Positions 54,025 through 63,870 are shown, numbered from the stretch's first letter. The stretch is DNA of 64,000 bases from Methylococcaceae bacterium (GCA_021647585.1 JAKIUK010000014.1:4449-68448); one strand, 5' to 3'. Notes: a model not told the origin generated them from the sequence alone. Program-made: numbers and translations.

Positions 54025-54879
54025 TTAAACCAGCGCATCCAACAATAGCGACCTATTCAACCCTTTGGTTAAATAAACCTGCCATTGTTTTTTCAATGTC
54101 TCATATGCCTCTACTGCTGATTCTTTACAATCAAACTGTGCAAAAACACATGCCCCTGTACCTGTCAACCTAGCCTCAGAAAACCTCGCCAGATCAACCA
54201 AAGCTTTTTCAACTGGCTGATAAATTTTGCGAACTACAGCAACACAATCATTTTGATGCTGACCCGCAATAAAGTCAGCCATTGTGATTGATTTACTATC
54301 CCTTGTCAAATCTTTAACCGAAAAAATTTCTTTGGTATCGACATGACAATCTGGCTTTATTATCACTAACCATTTTTCATCCACATCAATTTTCTTCAAT
54401 ATTTCACCTACCCCCTCTGCCCATGCCGCATGCCCATATATAAATACCGGTACATCTGCGCCTAACTGCAAGCCAAGCTGCATCAATCTCTCTACTGACA
54501 ACCCCAACTTCCACAACCGATTTAATATAACCAGTGTTGTCGCTGCATCTGAACTACCTCCACCAAGCCCACCACCCATAGGCAGGTTCTTTTCAATTTC
54601 TATACATACTCCCTGCTGACAGCCTATTTCCTGTTTTAACAGATTTGCTGCTCGTACAGTCAAGTTCATTTCTTCTGCAACCCCGGGTATAGGGGTATGC
54701 AGACTTATGCGCCCATCATCGACCGGGCGAAAAGTCAGCCAATCACATAAATCTGTTAACTGAAATACCGTTTGCAGCAGATGATAACCATCTTCCCTTT
54801 GCCCAGTGATCCTTAACATCAAATTTATTTTTGCTGGTGCAGGCCATTTTTTACCCCATCCAGTCATATCATTGCTCAT
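54025..54879 (-). CDS. ispE: 4-diphosphocytidyl-2-C-methyl-D-erythritol kinase
   Basis: GHMP-family kinase of the MEP isoprenoid pathway, 284 residues. N-terminal PAPAKINLMLRITGQREDGYH and the ATP loop PMGGGLGGGSSDAATTLV are typical; the C-terminal SEARLTGTGACVFA completes the fold. The usual lolB-ispE-tRNA-Gln-prs order holds, although lolB is 250 bp away. Confidence 0.96.
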   Translation of the reverse strand: MSNDMTGWGKKWPAPAKINLMLRITGQREDGYHLLQTVFQLTDLCDWLTFRPVDDGRISLHTPIPGVAEEMNLTVRAANLLKQEIGCQQGVCIEIEKNLPMGGGLGGGSSDAATTLVILNRLWKLGLSVERLMQLGLQLGADVPVFIYGHAAWAEGVGEILKKIDVDEKWLVIIKPDCHVDTKEIFSVKDLTRDSKSITMADFIAGQHQNDCVAVVRKIYQPVEKALVDLARFSEARLTGTGACVFAQFDCKESAVEAYETLKKQWQVYLTKGLNRSLLLDALV

Positions 54880-55129
54880 TATATTTACTATTCTAAGTTC
54901 TCAAAATTAACAGCTTATTTTATACCGTATTTTGTCTGGCCAGATTGCCTCAAAAAGGCTAGCCGTTAAGGGTCTTACATCTGTCATTTGAGACATGATG
55001 CTGTTTAGTTATTATCACCCTACTTTTCGATTATGATGGCCTGGACAGACTCAACGAGCTCAGAAAAACAGAAGCGATTGCTACTCTTGAAGTACAAATA
55101 AGACTGGTAATTTATTTCTTCAAACCACC
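54880..55129. other. Non-coding gap between lolB and ispE
   Basis: 250 bp with no convincing gene. A 24-codon minus-strand frame starting at 54987 lacks a ribosome-binding site. A promoter for ispE is expected but not clearly identified. Confidence 0.4.
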
Positions 55130-55696
55130 TTAGATGTCCCAATGACTAATAATTAACTTCAATTTAGTTAGCTCTTTCTCTACTTTTATTTTCCTTGGCA
55201 TCTCATTCTGACCCTCAAGCTGCATCTGCAAATATTGTACACTCCATCCTGATTGCAAAAAGCCATTTTCAAACTCGACATAATTGGCAGTGGGTTCAGC
55301 CAATCCGAGAACCCAGAATTTTAACGCTGAAACCGGCACGACAATTCCCGTGTACATTGAAATAACTTCATCCAGATTGCCATAATGTTGCAACCGCTTA
55401 TCACCAAAATCAATGACTACACTGTCTCCAGTGAGCACTAATAATGTTCGCCCTTGCCCAAAAGGTCCGGCCAGTTCAATTTCATCCCTATCCGCTTGGT
55501 GCCTCCAGTTAATTGATGCTGAAAAAGATTCGTTTTCATTTGCCAAAGCAAGCCTACCGGCAAAAGACCAAACGCTACTATCATATAAATATTCACGTTC
55601 GGCCAGTTGAAATGGAATTGCTGATTTAATGGGTGCATCTGCACACGAAGCCAAAACTGCTAACAACAATAACCCAAATATTACTCTGACAATCAT
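55130..55696 (-). CDS. lolB: Outer-membrane lipoprotein receptor LolB
   Basis: 188 residues. Lipoprotein signal with lipobox LASC (Cys18) after a hydrophobic stretch, then SFAGRLALANENESFSASINWRHQ and ELAGPFGQGRTLLVL, the LolB core. It accepts lipoproteins from LolA and inserts them into the outer membrane. Its start is immediately after the TPR lipoprotein stop, so the two are co-translated. Confidence 0.9.
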   Translation of the reverse strand: MIVRVIFGLLLLAVLASCADAPIKSAIPFQLAEREYLYDSSVWSFAGRLALANENESFSASINWRHQADRDEIELAGPFGQGRTLLVLTGDSVVIDFGDKRLQHYGNLDEVISMYTGIVVPVSALKFWVLGLAEPTANYVEFENGFLQSGWSVQYLQMQLEGQNEMPRKIKVEKELTKLKLIISHWDI

Positions 55697-57439
55697 CTAT
55701 TGATGGTTTTCCAGAATCATATGCTGAATCTTTAAAAGATATTCGTCATCAGGGGATTTTTTTATCGCTTTTTCAAAAATATTTTTTGCTTCTTCCTTAT
55801 CACCCAGACTCCACAAAACTTCGGCAAGGTGTGCAGCAATTTCACTTTCAGGTTGTTTTTCATACGCAGAACGCAGGTATTTTAATGCCTTCATGCTCTC
55901 ACCTTGCTTAAAATGCAACCATCCAATACTGTCTATAATCACAGCTTCTTCAGGTTTAAGTGTAATTGCACGTTGCAAATAACCTTCCGCTTCTTCAAAT
56001 CTATCCGTTCTATCAACCAAAGTGTATCCTAATGCATTCAAAGTACTGGCATCATCAGGATTCTTTAATAATATTTTTTTTAAGTCTGATTCTAAAAGAT
56101 CAAGTCTATCCAGTTTTTCTGCTATTAAAGCTCGCGTATAAAGTAAATTCCGGTGATCAGGATTTTTTTTCAGTGCATCAGTCAAAATATCAAATGCTTT
56201 TTGATAATCTTTTTGCCCACTGTAGACTTCAGTTTCCAGCAACAGAATTTGTATTTTTTGTTTTGGAAATTCATCAGTTAAAGCAGATAAACGACTTTCA
56301 GCCTCAACGAAATTCTTTTGACTTAACAATACAGAAACTGCCGCCATTGAAGCCTCATAGTGATAAGCGCCTTGAGTTACTTTATCAAACCAGACCAAAG
56401 CCTTCTCATAATGCTTATTTTTATATTCAATTCTTCCAATATAAAAACTTGCCTGCGCACCCCATGTAGGGATATTAACCATTTGTTTCAATTTAACCAG
56501 TGCTTTATGTTCTTTTTCTTGCTGTAGATAAATCAAAGCAATGGCAAACTGACTTTCCGCGTCATCGGGCTTGTTTGTTAAAATTTCCTGATACAACTGC
56601 ATCGCATCTTCTAATGCTTTGGTTTTAACTAAAACCTGGGCCAGCATTTTCTTTACTCGATGATTATCTGGTGTTTTTTCCAGGATTTTTTCCAAGTCAT
56701 CCCTAGCCGCGTCCAGTTCACCGACCTGAGCAGCCAATTGTGCTCGCAAAATAAGTGCTTTATTCCAACTAGGCTCCAGAGCCAAAGCTTTATTAACTTT
56801 TTCTTTTGCTACATTCCCTTTATTAAGCTTTCCAGCTATTAAGGCCTGTACAAAATAAACCACTGCCTGCTCAGGGTGTTGAACCGCAACATCTTCCAGC
56901 ACACTAAATATAACATCGGCTCTACCATCCTTAGCAAGAACCTTAGTCAACTCCATCAACGTTGACTCAAATCCTGCCGGGTCATCTGCCAAAATCCTAT
57001 TCAAATGTGCTAATGCTACTTTTCTATCTCCTCTTCTCAACGCAGACAAAGCAGCTATTTTTCTAGCCGTCAGATTTTTATCATCCTGTTTTAGCCATAG
57101 TGAAACAGCCTCAGCAGTTTTGTCAGTGTTTTTTAAAAAAACACCTATTTTGGCGGCTCTTTCTGAAATCCTTGGATCATTAACTCGTTTGGCTGCTTGC
57201 AAATAACCATCCAGAGCAACGCCATATTGATTTCTTTGGCCAGCAATTTCTGCCGTTAATAATAAATAAAGTACATCAGGTGAAATAGCCGTAATTTTTT
57301 CCGAATCAACTTCCTGTTCAGCACTATTTGTTTCAGCTTTCTGTGTCGATCGTTTACGCAATTCCTTATCAGGCATGCTTGCACAGCCGACTAAAAACAA
57401 AAATATCAGTCCTGTTATTAACTTTATAATGAACACCAC
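55697..57439 (-). CDS. TPR-repeat lipoprotein
   Basis: 580 residues. A signal peptide with lipobox LVGC (Cys19) predicts an outer-membrane-anchored lipoprotein facing the periplasm. The rest is a solenoid of a dozen or more TPR-like units (for example PDDASTLNALGYTLVDRTDRFEEAEGYLQRAI). Such TPR lipoproteins commonly lie directly upstream of lolB in gammaproteobacteria. The function is unknown; a scaffold for envelope assembly is a reasonable guess from location only. Confidence 0.85.
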   Translation of the reverse strand: MVFIIKLITGLIFLFLVGCASMPDKELRKRSTQKAETNSAEQEVDSEKITAISPDVLYLLLTAEIAGQRNQYGVALDGYLQAAKRVNDPRISERAAKIGVFLKNTDKTAEAVSLWLKQDDKNLTARKIAALSALRRGDRKVALAHLNRILADDPAGFESTLMELTKVLAKDGRADVIFSVLEDVAVQHPEQAVVYFVQALIAGKLNKGNVAKEKVNKALALEPSWNKALILRAQLAAQVGELDAARDDLEKILEKTPDNHRVKKMLAQVLVKTKALEDAMQLYQEILTNKPDDAESQFAIALIYLQQEKEHKALVKLKQMVNIPTWGAQASFYIGRIEYKNKHYEKALVWFDKVTQGAYHYEASMAAVSVLLSQKNFVEAESRLSALTDEFPKQKIQILLLETEVYSGQKDYQKAFDILTDALKKNPDHRNLLYTRALIAEKLDRLDLLESDLKKILLKNPDDASTLNALGYTLVDRTDRFEEAEGYLQRAITLKPEEAVIIDSIGWLHFKQGESMKALKYLRSAYEKQPESEIAAHLAEVLWSLGDKEEAKNIFEKAIKKSPDDEYLLKIQHMILENHQ

Positions 57440-57582
57440 GAGTCCCTATTTCATAATATTAAACATCCTTATAGAGTATCAGAAAATCAAAAAAAATTAG
57501 ACCAAGATTTTATTCTATTTGGATAAAAGCAATATATTCCTTAGAATAAGCCATTTAAATAATACATTTCGTTATCACTCAA

Positions 57583-58833
57583 ATGACACTTTTGGCCGTA
57601 GGGGTAAATTACAATACAGCACCAGTTGCAATCCGGGAACGCTTAGCATTCCCGGCAGATATGCTTGAATCATCACTAAAAACTTTATGGAATAGCCATA
57701 AAATTAACGGCGCTGCCATCTTATCCACCTGCAATAGAACTGAATTTTATTATCAGACGGATGAAAACGAACCTAACACCCTGATTGAATGGATTGCTGA
57801 TATTAAAAAAATCAGCCCAAATGAGTTCACCCCTTATTTATATAGCCACACAGACAGCCAAACAATACGCCACATGTTTCGTGTCGCTAGCGGCCTGGAT
57901 TCCATGGTTCTCGGCGAACCCCAGATTCTTGGGCAAATGAAAACGGCCTATCAGGCGGCTTATGACGCAGGTACACTAGGAAAACATTTAGGCAAACTGT
58001 TTCACCATACCTTTTCAGCAGCAAAAAAAGTACGCACGGATACTGCCATCGGTTCCAGCCCTGTCTCAGTCGCTTTTGCTGCCGTACAACTGGCACAACA
58101 AATTTTCGATTCACTCAGCGAACAAACTGCTTTATTAATCGGGGCTGGAGAAACTATAGAATTAACTGCCAGGCATTTATATCAAAATAATATAGGCCGT
58201 ATTATTATTGCCAACAGAACCTTTGACAAAGCCCACGCGCTTGCCGCGCAATTTAATGGCTATGCAATTGCCTTGTCAGAAATCCCTACGCATCTTGCTG
58301 AAGCTGATATTGTAGTTTCTTCTACTTCCAGCCAACTCCCTATTTTAGGCAAAGGTAGAGTTGAAAGTGCTATCAAAAAACGTAAACACAAACCCATATT
58401 TATGGTTGACCTTGCTGTCCCACGTGATATAGAAGCTGAAGTAGCACAACTCAAAGACGTCTATTTATATACTGTTGATGACCTGCAACACACCATAGAC
58501 CAAAACATGGATTCCAGGCGTAAAGCTGCTGAACAGGCCGAAGAAATCATAGATACTCAGGTAGAACACTTTATGTCCTGGATGCGTTCTCAAGGTGCTC
58601 AATCAGTCATTAAGGACTATCGCCAACAAGCGGAATTAACGCGCGATGAAGTACTAGCAAAAGCATTGTCTCAACTTAACAACGGTAACAGTGCAGAAGA
58701 AGTATTAAATCGCTTAGCGCATACATTGACCAACAAACTAATTCATACCCCCAGCAGTCAACTGCGAGAAGCAGGAGCCAACGACAGACACGATTTAGTC
58801 TCAGCAGCTAGAGAAATTTTTAAATTAAAATAA
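57583..58833 (+). CDS. hemA: Glutamyl-tRNA reductase
   Basis: First committed step of C5-pathway tetrapyrrole synthesis; reduces glutamyl-tRNA to glutamate-1-semialdehyde. 416 residues. Catalytic C50 in LSTCNRTEFYY, then SGLDSMVLGEPQILGQMK, the NADPH-binding ALLIGAGETIELTARHL and the C-terminal dimerisation domain are all seen. Divergent from the TPR lipoprotein gene (143 bp between). Its stop overlaps the prfA start. Confidence 0.97.
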   Translation: MTLLAVGVNYNTAPVAIRERLAFPADMLESSLKTLWNSHKINGAAILSTCNRTEFYYQTDENEPNTLIEWIADIKKISPNEFTPYLYSHTDSQTIRHMFRVASGLDSMVLGEPQILGQMKTAYQAAYDAGTLGKHLGKLFHHTFSAAKKVRTDTAIGSSPVSVAFAAVQLAQQIFDSLSEQTALLIGAGETIELTARHLYQNNIGRIIIANRTFDKAHALAAQFNGYAIALSEIPTHLAEADIVVSSTSSQLPILGKGRVESAIKKRKHKPIFMVDLAVPRDIEAEVAQLKDVYLYTVDDLQHTIDQNMDSRRKAAEQAEEIIDTQVEHFMSWMRSQGAQSVIKDYRQQAELTRDEVLAKALSQLNNGNSAEEVLNRLAHTLTNKLIHTPSSQLREAGANDRHDLVSAAREIFKLK

Positions 58834-59918
58834 TGAAAGCATCAATACAAATAAAACTTGAGAACCTTGGCGAACGCTTTGAAGAAATTGCAGCACTTCT
58901 ATCCCAACCTGAAGTACAAAACAACCAAAACAAATTCCGTTCATTGAGCCAGGAATATGCACAAATTGATCCCATTGTTACGTGTTATAGACAGTATCAG
59001 CAGAATCAGGACAACCTTGATGCCGCTAATGAAATGACCAAAGACCCGGATCCGGAACTGCGGGAAATGGCCAAAGAAGAACAACAAGAATCGGAGAAAC
59101 TGAAACAAGGTTTAGAACATCAGTTACAAGTTCTGCTATTACCAAAAGATCCAAATGATAACCGAAATGTTTTTTTAGAAGTCAGAGCTGGAACGGGAGG
59201 CGATGAAGCTGCTATATTTTCAGGTGACCTGGCAAAAATGTATCAGCGTTTTGCTGAGAAGAAAGGCTGGAATATTGAAATCATCAATGAAAACAGAAGT
59301 GATCACGGTGGCTATAAAGAAATTATTCTGCGTATTGCCGGGCAAGATGTTTACTCACAATTAAAATTTGAATCCGGTGCCCACCGTGTCCAACGTGTGC
59401 CTGAAACAGAGTCTCAAGGCCGGGTCCATACCTCTGCATGTACGGTAGCCATCATGCCTGAAGTTGAAAGTGTTGATGAATATGAGATAAAGTCAGCAGA
59501 TTTGCGTGTGGATACTTTCAGAGCCTCGGGTTCTGGTGGCCAGCATGTCAACAAAACGGACTCTGCGATTAGACTCACCCACATTCCGACAGGTGTAGTC
59601 GTGGAATGTCAGGATGAGCGCTCTCAGCATAAAAACAGAGCACGCGCCATGTCACTTTTACAATCACGATTATTAACTGCAGAACAGGATAAACAACAGG
59701 CAGAACAGGCTGAAACCAGAAAGCTACAAGTTGGATCTGGCGATCGCTCTGAACGCATTCGTACCTATAACTATCCACAAGGTCGCATGACAGACCATCG
59801 TATCAATTTAACCCTGTATAAACTTGATGAAATTATGCAAGGTGGACTTGAGCATGTGATTAAGCCTTTAATTAACGAACATCAAGCAGAACTACTCATG
59901 CAATTGGGTAATGACTGA
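58833..59918 (+). CDS. prfA: Peptide chain release factor 1
   Basis: 361 residues, recognises UAA and UAG. The GGQ loop is in FRASGSGGQHVNKTDSA. The codon-recognition P-x-T tripeptide reads PET within HRVQRVPETESQGR (PAT in E. coli). The ATG shares a base with the hemA stop (TAATG), and the end overlaps prmC by 8 bp, whose product methylates this GGQ glutamine. Confidence 0.97.
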   Translation: MKASIQIKLENLGERFEEIAALLSQPEVQNNQNKFRSLSQEYAQIDPIVTCYRQYQQNQDNLDAANEMTKDPDPELREMAKEEQQESEKLKQGLEHQLQVLLLPKDPNDNRNVFLEVRAGTGGDEAAIFSGDLAKMYQRFAEKKGWNIEIINENRSDHGGYKEIILRIAGQDVYSQLKFESGAHRVQRVPETESQGRVHTSACTVAIMPEVESVDEYEIKSADLRVDTFRASGSGGQHVNKTDSAIRLTHIPTGVVVECQDERSQHKNRARAMSLLQSRLLTAEQDKQQAEQAETRKLQVGSGDRSERIRTYNYPQGRMTDHRINLTLYKLDEIMQGGLEHVIKPLINEHQAELLMQLGND

Positions 59919-60753
59919 TATCCAAACAACCCTTACAACAGCAACAAAATGTTTGCAACCGTCCTCTGATTCAGCTGCGCTAGATGCAGAGGTTCTGCTC
60001 TGTCATGTGTTAGATAAACCGCGCTCACACCTTAGAGCCTGGCCAGAAAAAAAGTTACAATCAGCAGAATTCACAAATTTCCAGCAACTTCTTGAGCAAC
60101 GCCAACAAGGCGTACCTATTGCTTATATTACAGGCCATCGGGAATTTTGGTCGCGTGATTTCAAAGTCTGCTCTGATGTTTTAATTCCCAGACCTGACAC
60201 AGAATTACTGATTGAACTCAGTTTGCAGCTGATTGACAATAAATCAAAAGTTCGCCTGCTTGATTTAGGCACTGGCTCAGGTATTATTGCTATTACCCTG
60301 GCAGCAGAAAAACCGTCAATAGAAGTGATAGCAACGGACCTAAGTAACAAAGCATTGAACATAGCAAAACAAAACGCTAAAACACACCACATCAACAATA
60401 TTCACTTCATTCAATCATGCTGGTTTGATCAAGTCATTCAGCTCAAATTTGATTTGGTTGTTAGTAACCCGCCCTATATTGAGCATAACGACCCTCATTT
60501 ATCTCAAGGAGACTTACGTTTTGAACCAGAGAGCGCATTAGTTGCAGCTGACCGGGGACTTAAAGATATAAATACCATATGCAATCATGCATACAATTAT
60601 CTAACACCAGACGGCACCCTCCTTATTGAACACGGTTTTGATCAACAGTCGGCCGTTCAAGCCATTTTTAAATCATTTGATTATCACAACATCAAAACAC
60701 ATACAGACCTGTCAGGAAACCCCAGAGTTACAACAGGACAATGGAATCCATAA
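59911..60753 (+). CDS. prmC: Release factor glutamine methyltransferase
   Basis: SAM-dependent methylase of the GGQ glutamine of release factors 1 and 2, 280 residues. An N-terminal helical recognition domain precedes the Rossmann core with LLDLGTGSGIIAITLA and the catalytic NPPY (about residues 187-190) in VVSNPPYIEHND. Overlaps prfA upstream by 8 bp and the M67 gene start by one base. Confidence 0.96.
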   Translation: MTDIQTTLTTATKCLQPSSDSAALDAEVLLCHVLDKPRSHLRAWPEKKLQSAEFTNFQQLLEQRQQGVPIAYITGHREFWSRDFKVCSDVLIPRPDTELLIELSLQLIDNKSKVRLLDLGTGSGIIAITLAAEKPSIEVIATDLSNKALNIAKQNAKTHHINNIHFIQSCWFDQVIQLKFDLVVSNPPYIEHNDPHLSQGDLRFEPESALVAADRGLKDINTICNHAYNYLTPDGTLLIEHGFDQQSAVQAIFKSFDYHNIKTHTDLSGNPRVTTGQWNP

Positions 60754-61172
60754 TGCAAACTCAAGAAATACAATTATCCAGAAAAATCACTACCCAACTG
60801 CTACATTTAGCACAAATTTCTCCTGATCAGGAAATTTGTGGCTTAATTGGAGCGCATAAAGGGATTGCCACGACCTGTTATCCAATAAATAACACTGCCA
60901 AGCATCCTGAAACACGTTTTCAACTGGATGCAAAACAACAAATTAGCGCAATATCTACCATGCGCGATAAAAATGAAGCTCTTTTTGCCATATTTCACTC
61001 TCACCCAACATCGCCTGCAACCCCTTCATCTACAGATATAAAACTTGCCACCTATCCTGATGCCGTTTATTTAATCATTTCACTCAATACAAAAGGCGTG
61101 CTAGAAATTCGTGGATTTAAAATTAATAGTAAATCCGTTGAAGAAATGTCTCTTAGCTTATTATCAGACTAA
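60753..61172 (+). CDS. M67-family (JAMM/MPN) metallopeptidase-like protein
   Basis: About 139 residues. A zinc-binding JAMM motif HSHPTSPATPSSTD is intact, with an upstream Glu in QEICGLIGA. Bacterial stand-alone members cleave C-terminal extensions from sulfur-carrier or ubiquitin-like proteins, for example in cysteine or molybdopterin synthesis; no carrier gene is next to it, so the substrate is unknown. It closes the hemA-prfA-prmC operon. The ATG at 60741 is an alternative start. Confidence 0.82.
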   Translation: MQTQEIQLSRKITTQLLHLAQISPDQEICGLIGAHKGIATTCYPINNTAKHPETRFQLDAKQQISAISTMRDKNEALFAIFHSHPTSPATPSSTDIKLATYPDAVYLIISLNTKGVLEIRGFKINSKSVEEMSLSLLSD

Positions 61173-61261
61173 CAATCCCATAAGACTATTCTACATTTAA
61201 TGCCATTAAATAGCGCTCATGAAATTTAATGAATAAAATTGTTCAGGATGTGTAAAAGTAG

Positions 61262-61432
61262 CTAAAAAGAAAACAAGTATTAAATTATCTGGCAAACATT
61301 GAACCTTGCCTGGTTGTCATGGAAGCTTGTGGGGGTGCCAATTATTGGGCGGGTGAAATAATAGCCCTTGGCCATGAGGTAAAACTGATTGCTCCACAGT
61401 ATATAAAACCGATAGCGAATGTTTTCAACTGA
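61262..61432 (+). pseudogene. IS110-family transposase fragment
   Basis: A 56-codon open stretch contains LVVMEACGGANYWAGEI and GHEVKLIAPQYIKPIAN. These match the N-terminal DEDD catalytic domain of IS110-type transposases (typically C-L-V-x-MEACG-S/G-A-H/N-xWA and GHEVRLIAPQYVKP). There is no start codon, an upstream stop lies at 61259, and similarity ends at about 61420 before a TGA. The rest of the gene is absent, so this is a decayed remnant. Confidence 0.8.
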
Positions 61433-61484
61433 TCCACTGAAAAAGAAGCATTAAGTTTAATTCAGAAAAAGTGAAATTAATCGT

Positions 61485-63046
61485 GGTCTGTCCCGAATGG
61501 CACTTACTTAAGAACAAAACACTTTTAATTACAATCACTTACTTTGTTTTCTTTGGGTGACCATTTTTTCTAATCTCTGCTCTTGCTTCTTCTCTAGGCT
61601 TCATCAGCAAGGAAAACGGCTTTGGCCTTCGTTTAACTGCACGGGGTTCTATTCGACCCGGGCGATTTCCAATTTTCTTCTGGGAGATCATAACAAAGAG
61701 TAATTCCTGATTTGTTTCATGACCGATGTATGCGCCTTGTTGATTCCAAGCCAACCATAATTGTAAGGTATGTTTAAAACTAAGATGACGCGGAATGATG
61801 TCTGCTAATAAGGCAGACTGAGCCATTAATAGCCGTATCAAGTTATAGGCTAAAAAGTAAATCCATATTTCTTTTTCACTCATTTCAGGTGTTTTGCAGC
61901 TTAATGTTTCCATACCCATTGTTGTTTTTATATTCCGAAAATCGACTTCGATTTGCCATCGACTTTTATAGAGAGACTTTAATTCCGCTTTTGAAACATC
62001 TTTGGATGATAATAATGTCGTGATGAGTATTTTGCCCTTGATATATAGCTCGCGAATAACCAGTGTTTCGGGTTCGCTATCATACTGTTCCTGGCTCATC
62101 CAGTCAGGCTTTATCTTTGGTTTGGTCAGTTCAATCAAATGATCCTTAGAACCTAGCGGCTTACCTTTTCTAAAATCAGTGATCCGCTTCCGGGCACCCA
62201 TTTGTTCAAATACCGCATCAACACCTCTTTCACGTAGAGAGGCTAATAAAAAATAGGTGCCATAAAATGCATCTCCAAGAACAAGATCACCTGATTTAAA
62301 TGTATCGATGACATTACGCAACAAGCTCTGTTCATCCGACCCTTTGCCTTTAAAGGGTCCGATAGATGCATTTAAAACAGCTCCGCTAGAAAGGCAGATT
62401 ACACCAACAAGGCGGCAGATAGGAAAACCTAGCCCTGGCTTTTGGCCACTCTGCTGAGGATAAATCGCTTGATTTTCCTCTGTATCAGGCATTGTGACTG
62501 TTGTCCCATCAATTAAATGTACACGCCTGCCTTGCCAACACCATTGTTCAGGTATTTGATTGTTAATGAGGTCGCCAGTTTGACAAACCAATTCAGATAC
62601 CATCGTTAAGGGCAAACGTTGTCTTGCTTTGCAATAGCCTCCCATCGCTGTGCTAATCGTGGGGAGTCCACCTATAATTCGTTGTATCGCCGCATCATTA
62701 ACGGCTTTTTGACATGAGCGATCTTCATTCAATGCCTGAGCTAAAAACATAGAGAGGGTTTCTGTGGGTGGGTAGAGCCGTTCTCGATGTTCTGGTAACA
62801 ATTCTTCTACGGTGGATAGTAGCTCTGGGCTAGTCAACAGATTAAAAAATTTAAAGGAGTCACTATTTTTTGCGTGTTTTTGAATTCTTTGTTGTTGGCA
62901 GCGTGAAAATTTGGTATTAATGAACATTAAGGCAGGGTCCTTGGTGATTGCTTATTTGTTTTGTGGCAATCAGTTTATCATCAACCCTGCCTTTTTTATT
63001 GTTTTCAAATAGTTATGGCTTAAGTAAGTGCCATTCAGACCTGACC
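61485..63046 (-). mobile_element. IS4-family insertion sequence, apparently complete
   Basis: Inverted terminal repeats share a perfect 18 bp (GAATGGCACTTACTTAAG at 61495-61512 and its complement at 63019-63036), with weaker similarity continuing outward to about 61485 and 63046. They enclose one intact transposase gene. No matching direct repeats flank the ends. The two sides are different broken elements, suggesting deletion or recombination after insertion. The exact outer ends are uncertain by about 10 bp. Confidence 0.85.
61539..62927 (-). CDS. IS4-family transposase
   Basis: 462 residues, intact. DDE residues are visible: Asp in VHLIDGTTVTMPD, Asp in LVLGDAFYGTYFLL, and Glu in the IS4 signature YKSRWQIEVDFRNIK (Y-2-R-3-E-6-K). 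The basic C-terminus fits DNA binding. The start lies about 110 bp inside the right terminal repeat and the stop about 27 bp inside the left one. The element is potentially active. Confidence 0.93.
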   Translation of the reverse strand: MFINTKFSRCQQQRIQKHAKNSDSFKFFNLLTSPELLSTVEELLPEHRERLYPPTETLSMFLAQALNEDRSCQKAVNDAAIQRIIGGLPTISTAMGGYCKARQRLPLTMVSELVCQTGDLINNQIPEQWCWQGRRVHLIDGTTVTMPDTEENQAIYPQQSGQKPGLGFPICRLVGVICLSSGAVLNASIGPFKGKGSDEQSLLRNVIDTFKSGDLVLGDAFYGTYFLLASLRERGVDAVFEQMGARKRITDFRKGKPLGSKDHLIELTKPKIKPDWMSQEQYDSEPETLVIRELYIKGKILITTLLSSKDVSKAELKSLYKSRWQIEVDFRNIKTTMGMETLSCKTPEMSEKEIWIYFLAYNLIRLLMAQSALLADIIPRHLSFKHTLQLWLAWNQQGAYIGHETNQELLFVMISQKKIGNRPGRIEPRAVKRRPKPFSLLMKPREEARAEIRKNGHPKKTK

Positions 63047-63062
63047 CTATTTTTTTGCTATT

Positions 63063-63656
63063 TTTTCCTATCCCTCGAATCCGTTTGAACGCTATGCTGA
63101 TGATAGTGTTGTCCACTGTGATTCAAAAGCACAGGCAATGGAACTGAAAACTGCAATAGCAAAAAGAATGGAGCAGTGTGGTTTGGAACTGCATCCTGAG
63201 AAGACTAAGATAGTCTACTGTATGGATGCAAGCCGCACTGAGAATCATGATCTCCATAGTTTTGATTTTTTGGGTTTTTTTTTCAGGCCAAGGCTTTCAC
63301 GTAATAAGTATGGACAATACTTTGTTAACTTTTCTCCAGCAATGGCCCCAAAAGCGAAGAAAGTAATTTTTTCAGAAATAAGGAAGTGGCGTTTACACCG
63401 TAAAAGTGATCTTTCAGTGAAAGAGCTGGCCGACAAATTGAATCCAGTTGTACGCGGCTGGATTGAATACTACGGTGTATTCTTTCCATCAGAGTTAATC
63501 TTCTTGATGTATCATCTGGATAAACTGATTTATCGATGGGTGATCAGGAAATACAAGAAGTATGGAAGTAATTTCAAAAGAGCAGAAAATTGGTTAAAGC
63601 GCATCAAGCGTCATTCACCCAATTATTTTGTACACTGGGGATTGCTGCGTGCTTGA
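63063..63656 (+). pseudogene. Group II intron reverse transcriptase/maturase, 3' part only
   Basis: The readable frame starts just after the IS4 end with SNPFERYADDSVVHC (catalytic YADD), then LELHPEKTKIVYC, DFLGFFFRPRLSRNKYG and the maturase domain DKLNPVVRGWIEYYGVF...HWGLLRA. The preceding two-thirds (fingers and start of palm) is missing and is not found left of the IS. Frame and stop codon are intact downstream. No endonuclease domain is seen. Confidence 0.85.
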
Positions 63657-63667
63657 CCGAATGATAA

Positions 63668-63741
63668 GAGCCGTATGAGTCGAGAGGTTCACGTACGGTT
63701 CTGTGAGAAGCTTGGGGGGAGGTTCCCCTTGCTTATTCGAC
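63668..63741 (+). ncRNA. Group II intron domains V and VI (3' end)
   Basis: Directly after the maturase stop, GAGCCGTATGAGT...TTCACGTACGGTTC (63668-63701) folds as the 34-nt domain V, with the catalytic AGC-type base and GAGA loop region. A G-rich/C-rich helix (GGGGGGAGGTTCCCC at about 63714-63728) follows as domain VI. The intron probably ends at the AC of TTATTCGAC (63741). The 5' domains are missing, so it cannot splice itself. Confidence 0.8.
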
Positions 63742-63812
63742 CAAGGCGCTGCACCGGAATTTTGTTACGCTGCACTTCACAAAATCCCGTGATCTGAGTC
63801 GTTATACTTAGT
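63742..63812. other. attC-like imperfect hairpin after the intron
   Basis: CACCGGAATTTTG (63752-63764) and CAAAATCCCGTG (63780-63791) pair with one mismatch and one bulged base. The right side ends in GTCGTTATAC, similar to an attC right core (GTTRRRY-like). The left flank GGCGCTG is not its complement, so only part of the attC pattern is met. It could be the intron's target hairpin or an unrelated stem. Confidence 0.25.
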
Positions 63813-63824
63813 AAAATAATCTAA

Positions 63825-63858
63825 GTTAAGAAAAAACTAATATTAACCTTTTCTTAAC
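63825..63858. terminator. AT-rich hairpin near the window end
   Basis: GTTAAGAAAA (63825-63834) and TTTTCTTAAC (63849-63858) are exact complements with a 14-nt loop. There is no gene in 63742-64000 that it clearly serves. The inverted pair GTTATACT (63801-63808) and AGTATAAC (63925-63932) frames this segment. Confidence 0.35.
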
Positions 63859-63870
63859 TCTAGAATCCAT

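Noticed and set aside
54916..54987. Short minus-strand frame (MTDVRPLTASLFEAIW...) between lolB and ispE
   Set aside because: Under 30 codons, no ribosome-binding site, no known homologue.
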